NCBI RefSeq assembly: GCF_900105345.1
Contig: NZ_FNSN01000003.1
Location: 124,001 to 188,000 of the forward strand
Source of the DNA: Arthrobacter woluwensis
Lineage (GTDB): Bacteria; Actinomycetota; Actinomycetes; Actinomycetales; Micrococcaceae
Direction: 5' to 3'
DNA length: 64,000 nt
In this document: positions 26,315 to 34,675 of the stretch, piece by piece
Layout: each line of letters opens with the position of its first letter
How positions within the stretch are numbered: position 1 is the first letter of the stretch
Made by a program: the position numbers and the translations under genes
The notes under the pieces: generated by a model
The model's database searches: none
Seen by the model: only the letters and a program-made list of their open reading frames with translations
Told to the model about the DNA's origin: nothing

Positions 26315-27544
26315 TCAGTTGATGCCTCCGTCCGATGATCCCAGGATGACGTCGTCGCCGGCCCTGAGACCTGAGCCCTCCTCGAGCTGGACCGTGCCTT
26401 CGACGTTCGCCCGGATCCGCACCGGGATCTTCTGATCCGGGTGCTTGAGAGGGATGACGTAGGTTCCGCCCTGCTGGTCAGAGTAGATCGCAGTGATCGG
26501 CAGCGTGAGTCCGCGGGTGGGGGTGGCGAGGGTGAGTTCAAGTTTCAGCGAGCCGCGGCCCGCACCGGTCGGTTGCGCTCTGCTGCCCGAGGCGAACAAC
26601 AGATCGATGCGAATTCCTGTGCCGAGCCCGGCGAGGTCGCCGATGGCGGAGCCGACCTTGGTCACGGTCACCGCGTACTGCGTCCCGTCTTCTTGGTACA
26701 GGACACCGGTCATGTCGTTTTTGATCCTGGCAGCCCGGTCCGCGGTAGCTATCGCCGCCACGCTGGGACTCTGACCATCCAGGCGCAGCAGTACCGTGCC
26801 CGCGTCGATCTTCTGGCCGACTTTCAAGGGCGCGGACGTCACGGCGCTGCTCGCACGGGGAATGGTGACGATATCCCGGGCAGGCACATATGGTCCGCTG
26901 GCAGTGCCACCGGACGGGTTCGACGATTCTGCCCCTTGGGCGGGTGTCTGAGCCGTCTTGGAGAGCGCAGGAGTCTGCTCGGAGGTTTTCGGCAGCGTGT
27001 ACCCCAGGTCGGCATACAGCTGCGAGGCTCCCGACAAGGTCGCCGTGTCAAACGTTCCCGTTGACCCGCTCAAATAGCCAAGTTCGCCCAGGCTCTTCTG
27101 CAGTTCTCTCACATCCGGACCCGCGTCACCAACGTGAAGATCCCGGTAGGCAGGAAATGGCCAGTTGAACGCGATCAGAGGCTCTCCGTTAGCCACTGCC
27201 ACGACCGTTCCAGTCGTCACTGTGACCGGCGATGGACTGGGCAGGCTCGTGACCACCATCCCGGCCGCGCTCAGCATGTCCGTAGCTTTTACGTCGACCG
27301 TCGCCCCCGGCAGGACCAGGGCGCGGAGTACGACTTTCGAGGTCAACGTCTGATCCACGACGCGGGCTGAGATTGGCTCGGGCGGAGGTGGCGCCGCGTC
27401 CGCCGCCACCTGCTCGGGCGTTCGCAAGGCTGGGAAAACCATGGTCGTCAGAACGATGCCGACGATCACCAGTCCGGCCAACACCGCTGCCGCTGTCCAC
27501 GCCTTGCGTCGACGATGTGCGGGTTCGACCGGCCTACTTCCCAT
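26315..27544 (-). CDS. Membrane-anchored adaptor with peptidoglycan-binding domain (HlyD/MFP-like)
   Basis: The 409-residue protein starts with a cytoplasmic basic stretch and one transmembrane helix (about 15-38). A peptidoglycan_binding_1 domain follows near residues 128-175 ('LHVGDAGPDVRELQKSLGELGYL'), then a Ser/Thr/Pro linker and a beta-rich C-terminus with barrel-sandwich features ('LKVGQKIDAGTVLLRLDG') and a terminal 'VQLEEGSGLRAGDDVILG', typical of periplasmic adaptor proteins. In Gram-positive bacteria such adaptors team with MacB-type ABC proteins. The start overlaps the lipoprotein stop by 11 bp. Confidence 0.78.
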   Translation of the reverse strand: MGSRPVEPAHRRRKAWTAAAVLAGLVIVGIVLTTMVFPALRTPEQVAADAAPPPPEPISARVVDQTLTSKVVLRALVLPGATVDVKATDMLSAAGMVVTSLPSPSPVTVTTGTVVAVANGEPLIAFNWPFPAYRDLHVGDAGPDVRELQKSLGELGYLSGSTGTFDTATLSGASQLYADLGYTLPKTSEQTPALSKTAQTPAQGAESSNPSGGTASGPYVPARDIVTIPRASSAVTSAPLKVGQKIDAGTVLLRLDGQSPSVAAIATADRAARIKNDMTGVLYQEDGTQYAVTVTKVGSAIGDLAGLGTGIRIDLLFASGSRAQPTGAGRGSLKLELTLATPTRGLTLPITAIYSDQQGGTYVIPLKHPDQKIPVRIRANVEGTVQLEEGSGLRAGDDVILGSSDGGIN

Positions 27545-28520
27545 GGCTCTGCAAGGCGGCTGATGCTGACTTGGCCAGCGCCGTGATCTTCGGGTTCAGC
27601 TCATCCAACGCGGCTTCGTTCTGCGAGACCGCCGTCGCCTCGGCTTGGTGAATGTCGTTCAGCCACTCATCGTGGGCACCCGTTTCGACCGAACAGTGGT
27701 ACATGGCCGCTGCCGACTCGCTCTCTTCCTTCGTCGGCACGTAGGGTTTCGCCGGAACCGCGGGGGAGATGATCACAGCGTTGCCACTCATCCCGGACCC
27801 GTCCCGGCGTGGCTGTGGGGGCTGCTCCCCCATCGGGACCTGGAAATCCACGTTCCAGTCGTTGGCCTTGTTGGCGCCATTCGGATCGACGGGGTATTTG
27901 CCCTTGTTCATGCAGGCGAAGACCTTGTTGGTGAGGTCTCCTTTGGCCTTGCCTGCGATGGAATCGATGGATTCGGCCAGGGTATTCCCGAGCTGCGTGT
28001 ACTTCTGGATAGTCCCCTCCCGATCCTCGAATGCGGCAAGGGCCTTCTGGGCGCAGTCGTTCATGACGGGCCCGATGGCCGGGTCCAGCGTCATCACTAT
28101 CGGCTCAAGGGCCTGTGCCGGCGAGCCATAGCCCTTCGTCCGAGCATCTTGCTCAGAGTCGAACCAGGGAAGTTCGCTATAGGAGGCGAAAGTGGAAGCG
28201 AAATCGGGGGTCTCAGCCATGCCACGGAAGGCATTTGCTTTCTGAGCCGGGAGAACCTTCAGGAATTGCGGGTACCCGTTCTCAGCGAGACACCCGTACC
28301 TGAGTTCGTTGTAGGCGGAGTTGATAGCCAGAAGATCAGCCGACTTATAGGTGGCATACGGGTCACCCCCGCCGTCTACTCCCCGACCGCTTCCGGTACT
28401 GGGAGAGTTCACGTGGTCCGGCTGAACCGCCGGAGAGGTATGCGGTGACCCACAAGCCCCTACACCGGCAAGGACTCCAGCCAGGGCGAATACCACGGTG
28501 ATGATCTGCTGTTTCTTCAT
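27534..28520 (-). CDS. Lipoprotein of unknown function in killer-protein locus
   Basis: The 328-residue precursor has a lipoprotein signal with lipobox GVGAC (Cys23) and a Ser/Gly linker. The mature part is largely helical with four scattered Cys and repeated acidic/Asn residues; I find no known domain. I use ATG 28520 (MKKQQIITVV) rather than an upstream ATG at 28571, which would lie inside the hairpin at 28556-28593. It follows the secreted crystallin-like gene and precedes the ABC genes, so an immunity or substrate-capture role is possible. Codon use is less GC-biased than in flanking genes. Confidence 0.65.
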   Translation of the reverse strand: MKKQQIITVVFALAGVLAGVGACGSPHTSPAVQPDHVNSPSTGSGRGVDGGGDPYATYKSADLLAINSAYNELRYGCLAENGYPQFLKVLPAQKANAFRGMAETPDFASTFASYSELPWFDSEQDARTKGYGSPAQALEPIVMTLDPAIGPVMNDCAQKALAAFEDREGTIQKYTQLGNTLAESIDSIAGKAKGDLTNKVFACMNKGKYPVDPNGANKANDWNVDFQVPMGEQPPQPRRDGSGMSGNAVIISPAVPAKPYVPTKEESESAAAMYHCSVETGAHDEWLNDIHQAEATAVSQNEAALDELNPKITALAKSASAALQSHGK

Positions 28521-28555
28521 TTTCACTTCACTTTGTCTCAGGAGGACGCCATCAT

Positions 28556-28593
28556 CCAGGGTGTTGGGCACCCGTGGGTGCCCAACACCCTGG
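28556..28593 (-). terminator. Strong intercistronic hairpin between killer-protein and transporter genes
   Basis: An 18-bp perfect stem (28556-28573 with 28576-28593) with a 2-nt centre begins 5 bp after the stop of the secreted-protein gene and 35 bp before the lipoprotein start. It could terminate most transcripts and let a fraction read through into the transporter genes. Confidence 0.8.
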
Positions 28594-28598
28594 GGCCC

Positions 28599-28976
28599 TT
28601 ACGGCCAGAGCTTTACAGCCAAGGTGTTGACGTAGGGCGGGTCGAAGTCTCCGCGGAAATTGTGAGGCCGCGCATTCGACCAGTACTGCTTCCCGTCAGA
28701 GATGTTGTAGTAAGCGATCTGCCCCGAGTTGTTGCCGGTCCACAAGGAGTATGTGCGTCCCTGCCAGGTATCCATCTGACCTTGGTTTGCAAAGCACAGA
28801 TCTGTCGGCTGGTCGTACCCATAAATTTCGTAGTACGCCTTACCGGAACAGGTCACCGAGTTCGTTGCGTTGGCCGCGGGAGCGGCCACCATCAGCGAGC
28901 CGGTCACCGCGCATGCACCGGCGGCCACAGCCAGCATTGCCTTCTTCAGTTTCACTTTCCCTGCTTTCTTGACCAT
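28599..28976 (-). CDS. Secreted beta/gamma-crystallin (Streptomyces killer toxin-like) protein
   Basis: The 125-residue precursor has a basic n-region, a hydrophobic core and an ANA cleavage site (after residue 37), giving an 88-residue mature chain with two cysteines (43 and 61). The mature segment 'YYEIYGYDQPTDLCFANQG', then 'WTGNNSGQIAYY' and a terminal 'VNTLAVKLW', follows the pattern of SKLP-like beta/gamma-crystallin proteins of actinomycetes, some of which kill yeast or bacteria. ATG 28976 or GTG 28955 (AGGGAAA upstream) may be the true start; ATG 29012 is less likely. The clustered lipoprotein and exporter genes support a bacteriocin-like role, which is inferred. Confidence 0.65.
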   Translation of the reverse strand: MVKKAGKVKLKKAMLAVAAGACAVTGSLMVAAPAANATNSVTCSGKAYYEIYGYDQPTDLCFANQGQMDTWQGRTYSLWTGNNSGQIAYYNISDGKQYWSNARPHNFRGDFDPPYVNTLAVKLWP

Positions 28977-29494
28977 CAGGCCAGGCCTGATCGATGTGAT
29001 GAGGTACGTCAACAGGTCGTCAACGCCGGCGCTCAGTGCCTCTGGCTCGCGAAAGCTCGGTCACCTCGTCGTGACGTGCAGATGAACAACGAGGACAAGA
29101 CTGGAGCCCTGTCCATCCCAGACCGGGGCAACCACCAGGCTCCACTCAGGCCCTCGTTGGACGGCCAGTTCCACACCTCAACCCCGGAAGTATCCCGGCC
29201 CAGCGATACGCACTGAACCGGGATACCCGTCAGACCAGACGGCCTCATCTACCGGGGTTGGCCCCGAAATTATTCCTGGTCCGGTGTCATCATCCGACCC
29301 TTTGGCACGTTACGTCAAATGTCCAACATTTTGAGCCGACTCGGCTGTTTTCCCTGTTCATCCGTGGTTTACTGCGCCTCGCGCTCCGTACTCGCCCAGG
29401 ACCCCTCGCTCCGCCGTCAGGCTCCCACTCCCCCGAAACGTCGTCGGCCGGCACCCCGAGAGGGTGCCGGCCGACGGGAGCGGCGGCAGAACGC
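28977..29494. other. Intergenic region upstream of killer-protein locus
   Basis: No convincing gene is present in these 518 bp. The half nearest the killer gene carries two TTGACG hexamers in direct repeat on the minus strand (CGTCAA at 29007-29012 and 29018-29023, 11 bp apart), possible -35 or activator sites. At 29250-29370 the DNA is AT-richer. The far end holds the terminator of the aldehyde dehydrogenase gene. A 71-codon minus-strand frame at 29033-29248 lacks a good ribosome-binding site and a recognisable product. Confidence 0.4.
29442..29476 (-). terminator. Terminator after hydroxyproline catabolic operon
   Basis: A 15-bp perfect stem (CGTCGGCCGGCACCC, loop cgaga, complement) starts 19 bp downstream of the aldehyde dehydrogenase stop and closes the operon. 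Confidence 0.8.
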
Positions 29495-30979
29495 TCAGCC
29501 CCGCGCCCGCCGACCGTCGATCAGCCGGGGCACGTCCAGCGGGTTCTCGTCCCGCAGGGCTTCCGGCAGGAGGTGCTGCGGGAAGCCCTGGTAGGCCACG
29601 GGCCGCAGGAAACGCTCGATCGCCGCAGTTCCCACGGACGTGCTCCCGGAGGCGGTCGTGGCCGGGTAGGGGCCGCCGTGCTGCTGCGCATAGGTCACGG
29701 ACACCCCGGTGGACCAGCCGTTCCACAGCACCCGGCCGGCCTTGCGGGCCAGCACCTCCACGAGCTCCGCCACCTCGCAGGTGTCCGTGCCCTGGATCGT
29801 CGCAGTCAGCTGCCCTTCGAAACTCTCCGCGAGCGCCACCAGCTGCGCTTCATCCGTGTACGTCACGACGACGGCGGTCGGCCCGAAACACTCCGCCTGC
29901 AGCGCGTGCGGATCTGCCAGCATGTCCTCCGCCGTGGTCAGCAGCAGCGTGGGCGACGGCGGATCGGAGAGGGGATCCGGCCCTTGCGCCAGGACGCTCA
30001 GCTTCGGGTGACCCTCCAGGTCTTGGAGCACCTCCGTGTAGCCCGCCTGGATGCGGTCGTTGAGGAGCGGCGCCGCGTCCGGCAGCACGGCGTCACGGAG
30101 CCGGCTCACGAGGGTGGACTCCGCCGGGACGAACAGCGTCCCCGGCTTGGTGCAGAACTGGCCGCTGCCCATCGTGAACGATCCGATGAAGCCCTCGACG
30201 ATGACTTCGGCCCGTTCGGCGGCCGCGGCTTCCGTGACGAACACCGGGTTGTTGCTGCCGAGTTCCCCGTAGAACGGGATGGGCGTGGGCCGGGAGGAGG
30301 CGATGTCGAACAACGCGCGGCCACCGGGGATGGAACCGGTGAAAGCCCCCGCCGCGATCCGCGGGTCCTTCAGGGCTGTCGCCCCGGCCTGCGTGCCGAA
30401 CAGCAGCCCGAAGGCCCCCTCCGGCGCCCCGGCGGAGGCCAGTGAAGCGGTCACGACGTTGGCCGTCAGGCGGGACAGCTCCGGGTGGCCGGAATGGGCC
30501 TTGACCAGCACCGGGCAGCCGGCCGCGAGCGCGGAGGCGGTGTCGCCACCGGCCACCGAGAACGCGAACGGGAAGTTGCTGGCCGAGAACACCAGGACCG
30601 GCCCCAGCGCCTGCTTGACCCGGCGCAGATCGGGGCGGGGCGCGCCCATGGGCCACTCCGGGTCCGCATGGTCGATCCGGGCGTCCAGGTACCCGCCGTC
30701 GCGCAGGTCCTGAGCGAAGAGCCGCAGCTGGAAGGTGGTCCGCTTCAGCTCGCCGGTCAGGCGGCCCTCGGCGAGACGGGTCTCGGCCTGGGCCACAGGG
30801 ATCAGCTCCCCGGCTGCGGCGTCGAGCCCGTCGGCGACGGCCTCCAGCAGCACTGCGCGCTCGGCGGGCCGGAGCGCGGCGAGCGGTGCGGCCGCGGCGT
30901 GAACACCGGCCAGCAGGCGCTCGAGCTCCGTCTCGCTGGTGGCTTCGGTGGTCGTGATCGGGGCGTGGGAAGCGCTCAT
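29495..30979 (-). CDS. 2-oxoglutarate semialdehyde (2,5-dioxovalerate) dehydrogenase
   Basis: The 494-residue aldehyde dehydrogenase has 'GPVLVFSASNFPFAFSVAGGD', the catalytic region 'FYGELGSNNPVFV' and active-site Cys in 'GSGQFCTKPGTLF', the sequence style of NADP-dependent alpha-ketoglutaric semialdehyde dehydrogenases rather than general ALDHs. It would perform the last step of hydroxyproline breakdown, giving 2-oxoglutarate. ATG 30979 follows AAAGGA; a longer in-frame extension to 31279 overlaps the neighbour and is Arg/Gly-rich. It is the distal gene of the operon. Confidence 0.85.
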   Translation of the reverse strand: MSASHAPITTTEATSETELERLLAGVHAAAAPLAALRPAERAVLLEAVADGLDAAAGELIPVAQAETRLAEGRLTGELKRTTFQLRLFAQDLRDGGYLDARIDHADPEWPMGAPRPDLRRVKQALGPVLVFSASNFPFAFSVAGGDTASALAAGCPVLVKAHSGHPELSRLTANVVTASLASAGAPEGAFGLLFGTQAGATALKDPRIAAGAFTGSIPGGRALFDIASSRPTPIPFYGELGSNNPVFVTEAAAAERAEVIVEGFIGSFTMGSGQFCTKPGTLFVPAESTLVSRLRDAVLPDAAPLLNDRIQAGYTEVLQDLEGHPKLSVLAQGPDPLSDPPSPTLLLTTAEDMLADPHALQAECFGPTAVVVTYTDEAQLVALAESFEGQLTATIQGTDTCEVAELVEVLARKAGRVLWNGWSTGVSVTYAQQHGGPYPATTASGSTSVGTAAIERFLRPVAYQGFPQHLLPEALRDENPLDVPRLIDGRRARG

Positions 30980-31014
30980 GAAAAGTCCTTTCGGAATCGG
31001 AGGAAGGCGGGGGC

Positions 31015-32451
31015 TCAGTCGTCGAGCACGTCGAGGGAGGCGAGTTCGGAGATCGGGACCGGCACGGCGAGGGGCCGCTTCGCCGCCGAGGCGAGCGACG
31101 CCTGTCCGGCGGGTTCGCCGGGTCCGGCGCCGAGGCAGGAGGCCGCGAAGCCGCACACCCTCCCCTGGCACCAGCCCATGCCCACCCGGGCGAAGGACTT
31201 CAGGCTGCGGGAGTCCTCGGCGCCGAGAGCGTCCCGGGCCTCGGTGACCGCGGACACCGGCACCTCCTCGCAGCGGCACACCAGCGTCTCCGGGGTGAGC
31301 CAGTCCTGCCAGGCCGCGGGCACGGGATGCGCCTGGTGCATGGCCTGGGCGAAGCGGCGGTGCCGGTCGCGGCGGGCAGCGTCCTTCGCGGGCAGGACGA
31401 CGGCGGCAGGGTCGGCGGCCGCGGTCCCCGCGGCCTGACCTTCCAGCACCGCGAGCACGGCGCCGCCGACGCCGGTCACCTCCCCCGCCAGGAACAGGCC
31501 CGGCACGGAGGACTCCTGCCGCTCGTCGACCACGGCCACGAGGGAACCGTCGGCGTCCACACGGGTCCCGGCGCCCAGGGAGAGCGGCAGTTCCATCTGC
31601 GGCGTGAAGCCCCAGCCGAAACCGACCACGTCCACGTCCTCGAAGACGCCGCCGGTGCCGGGCAGCGCGCGCCCTTCGGCGTCGGCCTTCGCCCAGCGCA
31701 CCGACTGAACCCGCGCCCCTCCTTCGACCGCGGTCACGATGCTGCGGGTCTTGTACGGGATGCGGTGCCGGGCGAAGACGCCCGCGTACTCAGCCCCTTC
31801 GAGCGCCTTGCCGGGGACGGAGGCCGCGGCCTTCCAGTGCGGGAGCCAGTTCGACAGCGACGAGGACTCCAGCACCGCCAGCACGTCTCCCCCGGCCTCG
31901 GCGATGTTCGCGGCCACGGGCAGCAGGAATGGTCCGGTCCCCGCCACCACGAACCGCCGGCCCGGCAGCGCGCCGTTGGCCTTGAGGAAGGCCTGGATGC
32001 CGCCGGCCGCCATGACGCCGGGGAGGTCCCAGCCGGGCACGGGAAGCTGCCGGTCGTACCCGCCCGGGCACAGCACGAGGCGCGCGGCGTGCACGGTGGG
32101 TCCAGCGCCCTCGCCGCCCACCACGGTGCGCGTGGTGCGGAGGGTGAAGCCGCCGGCGTCGTCCCGTGACGCCATCCAGACCTGCAGCCCGGGGAGGTGC
32201 TGCACGCGTCCGGCCGCGATGCCCGCACGGAAGCGGCGGCGCAGGTCCAGGAACACGTCCCAGTCGTGGTGGCCGTGCCCGTCCGGATCGGCATCGCCCA
32301 CCTCGGGGCGGTGGCGCCAGAACTGCCCGCCCGGCTGGTTCGCGGCGTCGACGACGGCGACCACGGCGCCCGCCTCCGCTGCCGCGACGGCGGCGGCCAG
32401 GCCGGCCGGGCCCGCGCCGACGACGGCGACGTCCACTCGCAGCCCACTCAT
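31015..32451 (-). CDS. D-hydroxyproline dehydrogenase alpha subunit-like FAD/NAD(P)-binding protein
   Basis: The 478-residue flavoprotein has an N-terminal dinucleotide-binding fold (VVGAGPAGLAAAVAAAEAG, residues 10-28) and a C-terminal BFD-like iron-sulfur region with Cys 391, 393, 427 and 433 ('CRCEE' and 'WCQGRVC'). It corresponds to the HcnB/PddA-like alpha subunit of multi-subunit D-proline/D-hydroxyproline or L-proline dehydrogenases. It probably passes electrons between the beta subunit, its iron-sulfur partner and the respiratory chain. The start overlaps the gamma-subunit stop by 4 bp. Confidence 0.8.
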   Translation of the reverse strand: MSGLRVDVAVVGAGPAGLAAAVAAAEAGAVVAVVDAANQPGGQFWRHRPEVGDADPDGHGHHDWDVFLDLRRRFRAGIAAGRVQHLPGLQVWMASRDDAGGFTLRTTRTVVGGEGAGPTVHAARLVLCPGGYDRQLPVPGWDLPGVMAAGGIQAFLKANGALPGRRFVVAGTGPFLLPVAANIAEAGGDVLAVLESSSLSNWLPHWKAAASVPGKALEGAEYAGVFARHRIPYKTRSIVTAVEGGARVQSVRWAKADAEGRALPGTGGVFEDVDVVGFGWGFTPQMELPLSLGAGTRVDADGSLVAVVDERQESSVPGLFLAGEVTGVGGAVLAVLEGQAAGTAAADPAAVVLPAKDAARRDRHRRFAQAMHQAHPVPAAWQDWLTPETLVCRCEEVPVSAVTEARDALGAEDSRSLKSFARVGMGWCQGRVCGFAASCLGAGPGEPAGQASLASAAKRPLAVPVPISELASLDVLDD

Positions 32452-32753
32452 CGGGCCTCCTCCGGGCTGTCCGAGTCGGCGCCGGCTTCATCCGCAAGGG
32501 TCCCGCGCACCTCCATGCCGTCGCACAGGTCCACGAGGCACGCCCGCTGATTGCTCACGCCGTCCACGGTCACGAGGCAGTCGAAGCAGACGCCGATCCC
32601 GCAGAACAGGCCGCGCGGACGGCCCTCCTTCCGGGTCCCGCGCCACGCGGTCACGCCGTTCGTGACGAGGGCCGCGCCGACGGTCTGGCCGGGAGCGGCC
32701 GTGAGGTCCCGGCCGTCGAAGGTGAAGCGGACGGCGTCGTCCAGAGTGCTCAT
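32448..32753 (-). CDS. (2Fe-2S)-binding gamma subunit of D-hydroxyproline dehydrogenase
   Basis: The 101-residue ferredoxin-like protein carries a Cys pattern CGIGVCFDC...C (Cys 51, 56, 59, 72) of HcnA/PddC-type [2Fe-2S] subunits. It overlaps both neighbours by 4 bp, so it is co-translated with the alpha and beta subunits. The product is likely an electron-transfer component of the complex rather than a free ferredoxin. Confidence 0.85.
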   Translation of the reverse strand: MSTLDDAVRFTFDGRDLTAAPGQTVGAALVTNGVTAWRGTRKEGRPRGLFCGIGVCFDCLVTVDGVSNQRACLVDLCDGMEVRGTLADEAGADSDSPEEAR

Positions 32754-33922
32754 CGGGTGGCCTCCAACGGGGTCGGGGCGACGGCGCCGAATCGCGCCGG
32801 GGCGAAGGGGGTGAGGTCGAGGTCGGGCGCGCGGCCGCTGAGGGCCTGCGACAGGAGCTTGCCGGTGCCGACGGAGAGCCCGATCCCGGCACCCTCGTGG
32901 CCCGCGGCGTGCCAGAGTCCCGGGGCGCGGTCGTCATGCCCGATCACGGGGAGGTGGTCCGGGCAGTAGGGACGGAAGCCGTGATAGTGCCGGATCGCCC
33001 GGACGCCGGCGAGGAACGGGAAGAGGCCCGTGGCGTTCTGCGCGAGCCGCCGCAGCGCCTCCGTGCTGACCGTCCGGTCGAAACCGACGCGTTCACGGGT
33101 GGAGCCGATCAGGATGGTGCCGCCGGGCGTCCCCTCGACCACCGGGGAGGCCTGCAGGCCGGCGTCGGAGCTGCCGACGTTGTCGATGTACTCGGCCGCG
33201 TACACCTTGTGGTGGACCATGGGCGGGAGCGGTTCGGTGACCATGACGAAGCCGCGGCGCGGCATGACGGGGACGTTCACGCCCGCGAGCGCGCCGATCT
33301 CCCCGGCCCAGGTCCCCGTGCAGTTGACCACGTTCCCGGCGGCGAAGTCGCCCCGCGTGGTCCGGACTCCGGTGACGCGGTCGCCGTCGCGCATCATGCC
33401 GGTCACGGTGGCGCCCGCGTGGAACACGGCGCCCGCCTCGGTGGCCAGCCGCACGAGGTGCGCGGCCACCAGCATGGGCTGGACCTGCGAATCCTCCGGG
33501 TAGTACGCGCCGCCGAGCGCGTCGGGGGTGATGTGCGGTTCGGCGCGGCGCAGGGCGGCCGGGTCCAGTTCCTCGACCGCGACGCCGAAGCCGCGCTGCA
33601 CGCTCATCACGCGGTGCAGGGACTCCAGACTGCTGGGCCGCGAGGCGACGATGATCCCGCCTTTCGCCTCGAACTCCCAGAGGTGACGGTGTTCGGCGAG
33701 CTCGCCCTTCCAGACGGAGAGCGAGTAGCGGGTCAGCTCGAGTTCCGGGCCGAGTTCCTTGTCCGAGACGAGGATGTTCCCCTCGCAGGCCGACGACGTC
33801 CCACTGGCGGGAAGGCCCTGGTCCACGATCGTCACGGACAGTCCGGCCTTCGCCGCGAAGTAGGCGGTGGCGGCGCCGATCACTCCCGCGCCGATCACCA
33901 GGACATCGCAGGCCCTGCTCAT
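32750..33922 (-). CDS. D-hydroxyproline dehydrogenase beta subunit (DAO-type FAD oxidoreductase)
   Basis: The 390-residue flavoprotein has an N-terminal FAD motif ('DVLVIGAGVIGAATAYFAAKAGLSVTIVDQG') and a glycine-oxidase/DadA-like fold with C-terminal 'HYHGFRPYCPDHLPVIGHD'. It should oxidise cis-4-hydroxy-D-proline to Delta1-pyrroline-4-hydroxy-2-carboxylate. It is encoded first in the beta-gamma-alpha set and its stop overlaps the gamma gene. D-amino-acid or sarcosine oxidation is an alternative, but the epimerase and deaminase neighbours strongly favour hydroxyproline. Confidence 0.83.
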   Translation of the reverse strand: MSRACDVLVIGAGVIGAATAYFAAKAGLSVTIVDQGLPASGTSSACEGNILVSDKELGPELELTRYSLSVWKGELAEHRHLWEFEAKGGIIVASRPSSLESLHRVMSVQRGFGVAVEELDPAALRRAEPHITPDALGGAYYPEDSQVQPMLVAAHLVRLATEAGAVFHAGATVTGMMRDGDRVTGVRTTRGDFAAGNVVNCTGTWAGEIGALAGVNVPVMPRRGFVMVTEPLPPMVHHKVYAAEYIDNVGSSDAGLQASPVVEGTPGGTILIGSTRERVGFDRTVSTEALRRLAQNATGLFPFLAGVRAIRHYHGFRPYCPDHLPVIGHDDRAPGLWHAAGHEGAGIGLSVGTGKLLSQALSGRAPDLDLTPFAPARFGAVAPTPLEATR

Positions 33923-33937
33923 GGGTACTCCTTGGGG

Positions 33938-34675
33938 TTAGGGTGCCGGTGGCCGGCTGGTGTCGTGCTGGCCGGATTCCTGGTGTCCCGTGGCCCAGAG
34001 GCCGCGGGTGTGCCCGAGGTGGCGGCGCATGAGGGCTTCCGCCCCCGCCGCGTCGCCCGCCTGGATGAGGTCCAGGAGTTCGTCGTGCTCCTTGGCGGAG
34101 CTGGACAGCTGGTGGTTGTCGCTGAGGGTCCTCAGGCCGTACATGCGGGTCCGCATGCGGAGCCGGGTGGCGAGGTCCTCCAGCTGGCTGTTGCCGTAGA
34201 AGCTGAGCAGTTCGCTGTGGAAGGTGCGGTCGTTGACGAGGTACGCCGTCAGGTCGCCCTCCTCGGCCGCGGTGACGATGGCGGCGGCCAGCGTCCGCAG
34301 GCGGGGGAACGCGCTCTCCGGGATCCGGCCGGGGAGCTTCCCGACCGTCGGCGCCTCGATCATGAGGCGGATCTCGGTGATCTCGTCCAGCTCCTCCTCG
34401 CTCACCCCGAGGACCCGGAAGCCCTTGTTCTTCACGGTCTCCACGAGGCCCTCGCGGGCGAGGTCCATCATGGCCTCCCGGACGGGGGTGGCGGACACCC
34501 CGAACACGGCGCCCAGCGCGGGCGCGGAGTACAGGGTGCCCTCCTCCAGGCTGCCGGCGATGATGGCCGCGCGCAGGGACTCCGTCACGCTCTCCCGCAG
34601 GTTCGGCTTGGGGGCGATCGGGGCGAGGGGAAGATCAGACACGGGGTTCACGGCTGTCACTCCTGGGGTGCTCAT
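33938..34675 (-). CDS. GntR/FCD family regulator of hydroxyproline catabolism
   Basis: The 245-residue protein has an N-terminal GntR winged helix ('LRESVTESLRAAIIAGSLEEGTLYSAPALGAVFGVSATPVREAMMDLAREGLVETVKNKGFRV') and an FCD effector domain with the metal-binding Asp/His residues of that family. It overlaps the upstream reductase gene by 4 bp and thus sits inside the operon it likely controls. Palindromes at 37826-37839 and 40955-40968 are candidate binding sites. Confidence 0.83.
   Translation of the reverse strand: MSTPGVTAVNPVSDLPLAPIAPKPNLRESVTESLRAAIIAGSLEEGTLYSAPALGAVFGVSATPVREAMMDLAREGLVETVKNKGFRVLGVSEEELDEITEIRLMIEAPTVGKLPGRIPESAFPRLRTLAAAIVTAAEEGDLTAYLVNDRTFHSELLSFYGNSQLEDLATRLRMRTRMYGLRTLSDNHQLSSSAKEHDELLDLIQAGDAAGAEALMRRHLGHTRGLWATGHQESGQHDTSRPPAP

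Noticed and set aside
29033-29248. 71-codon minus-strand frame near the killer gene
   Set aside because: No ribosome-binding site and no recognisable product; noted only as part of the intergenic description.
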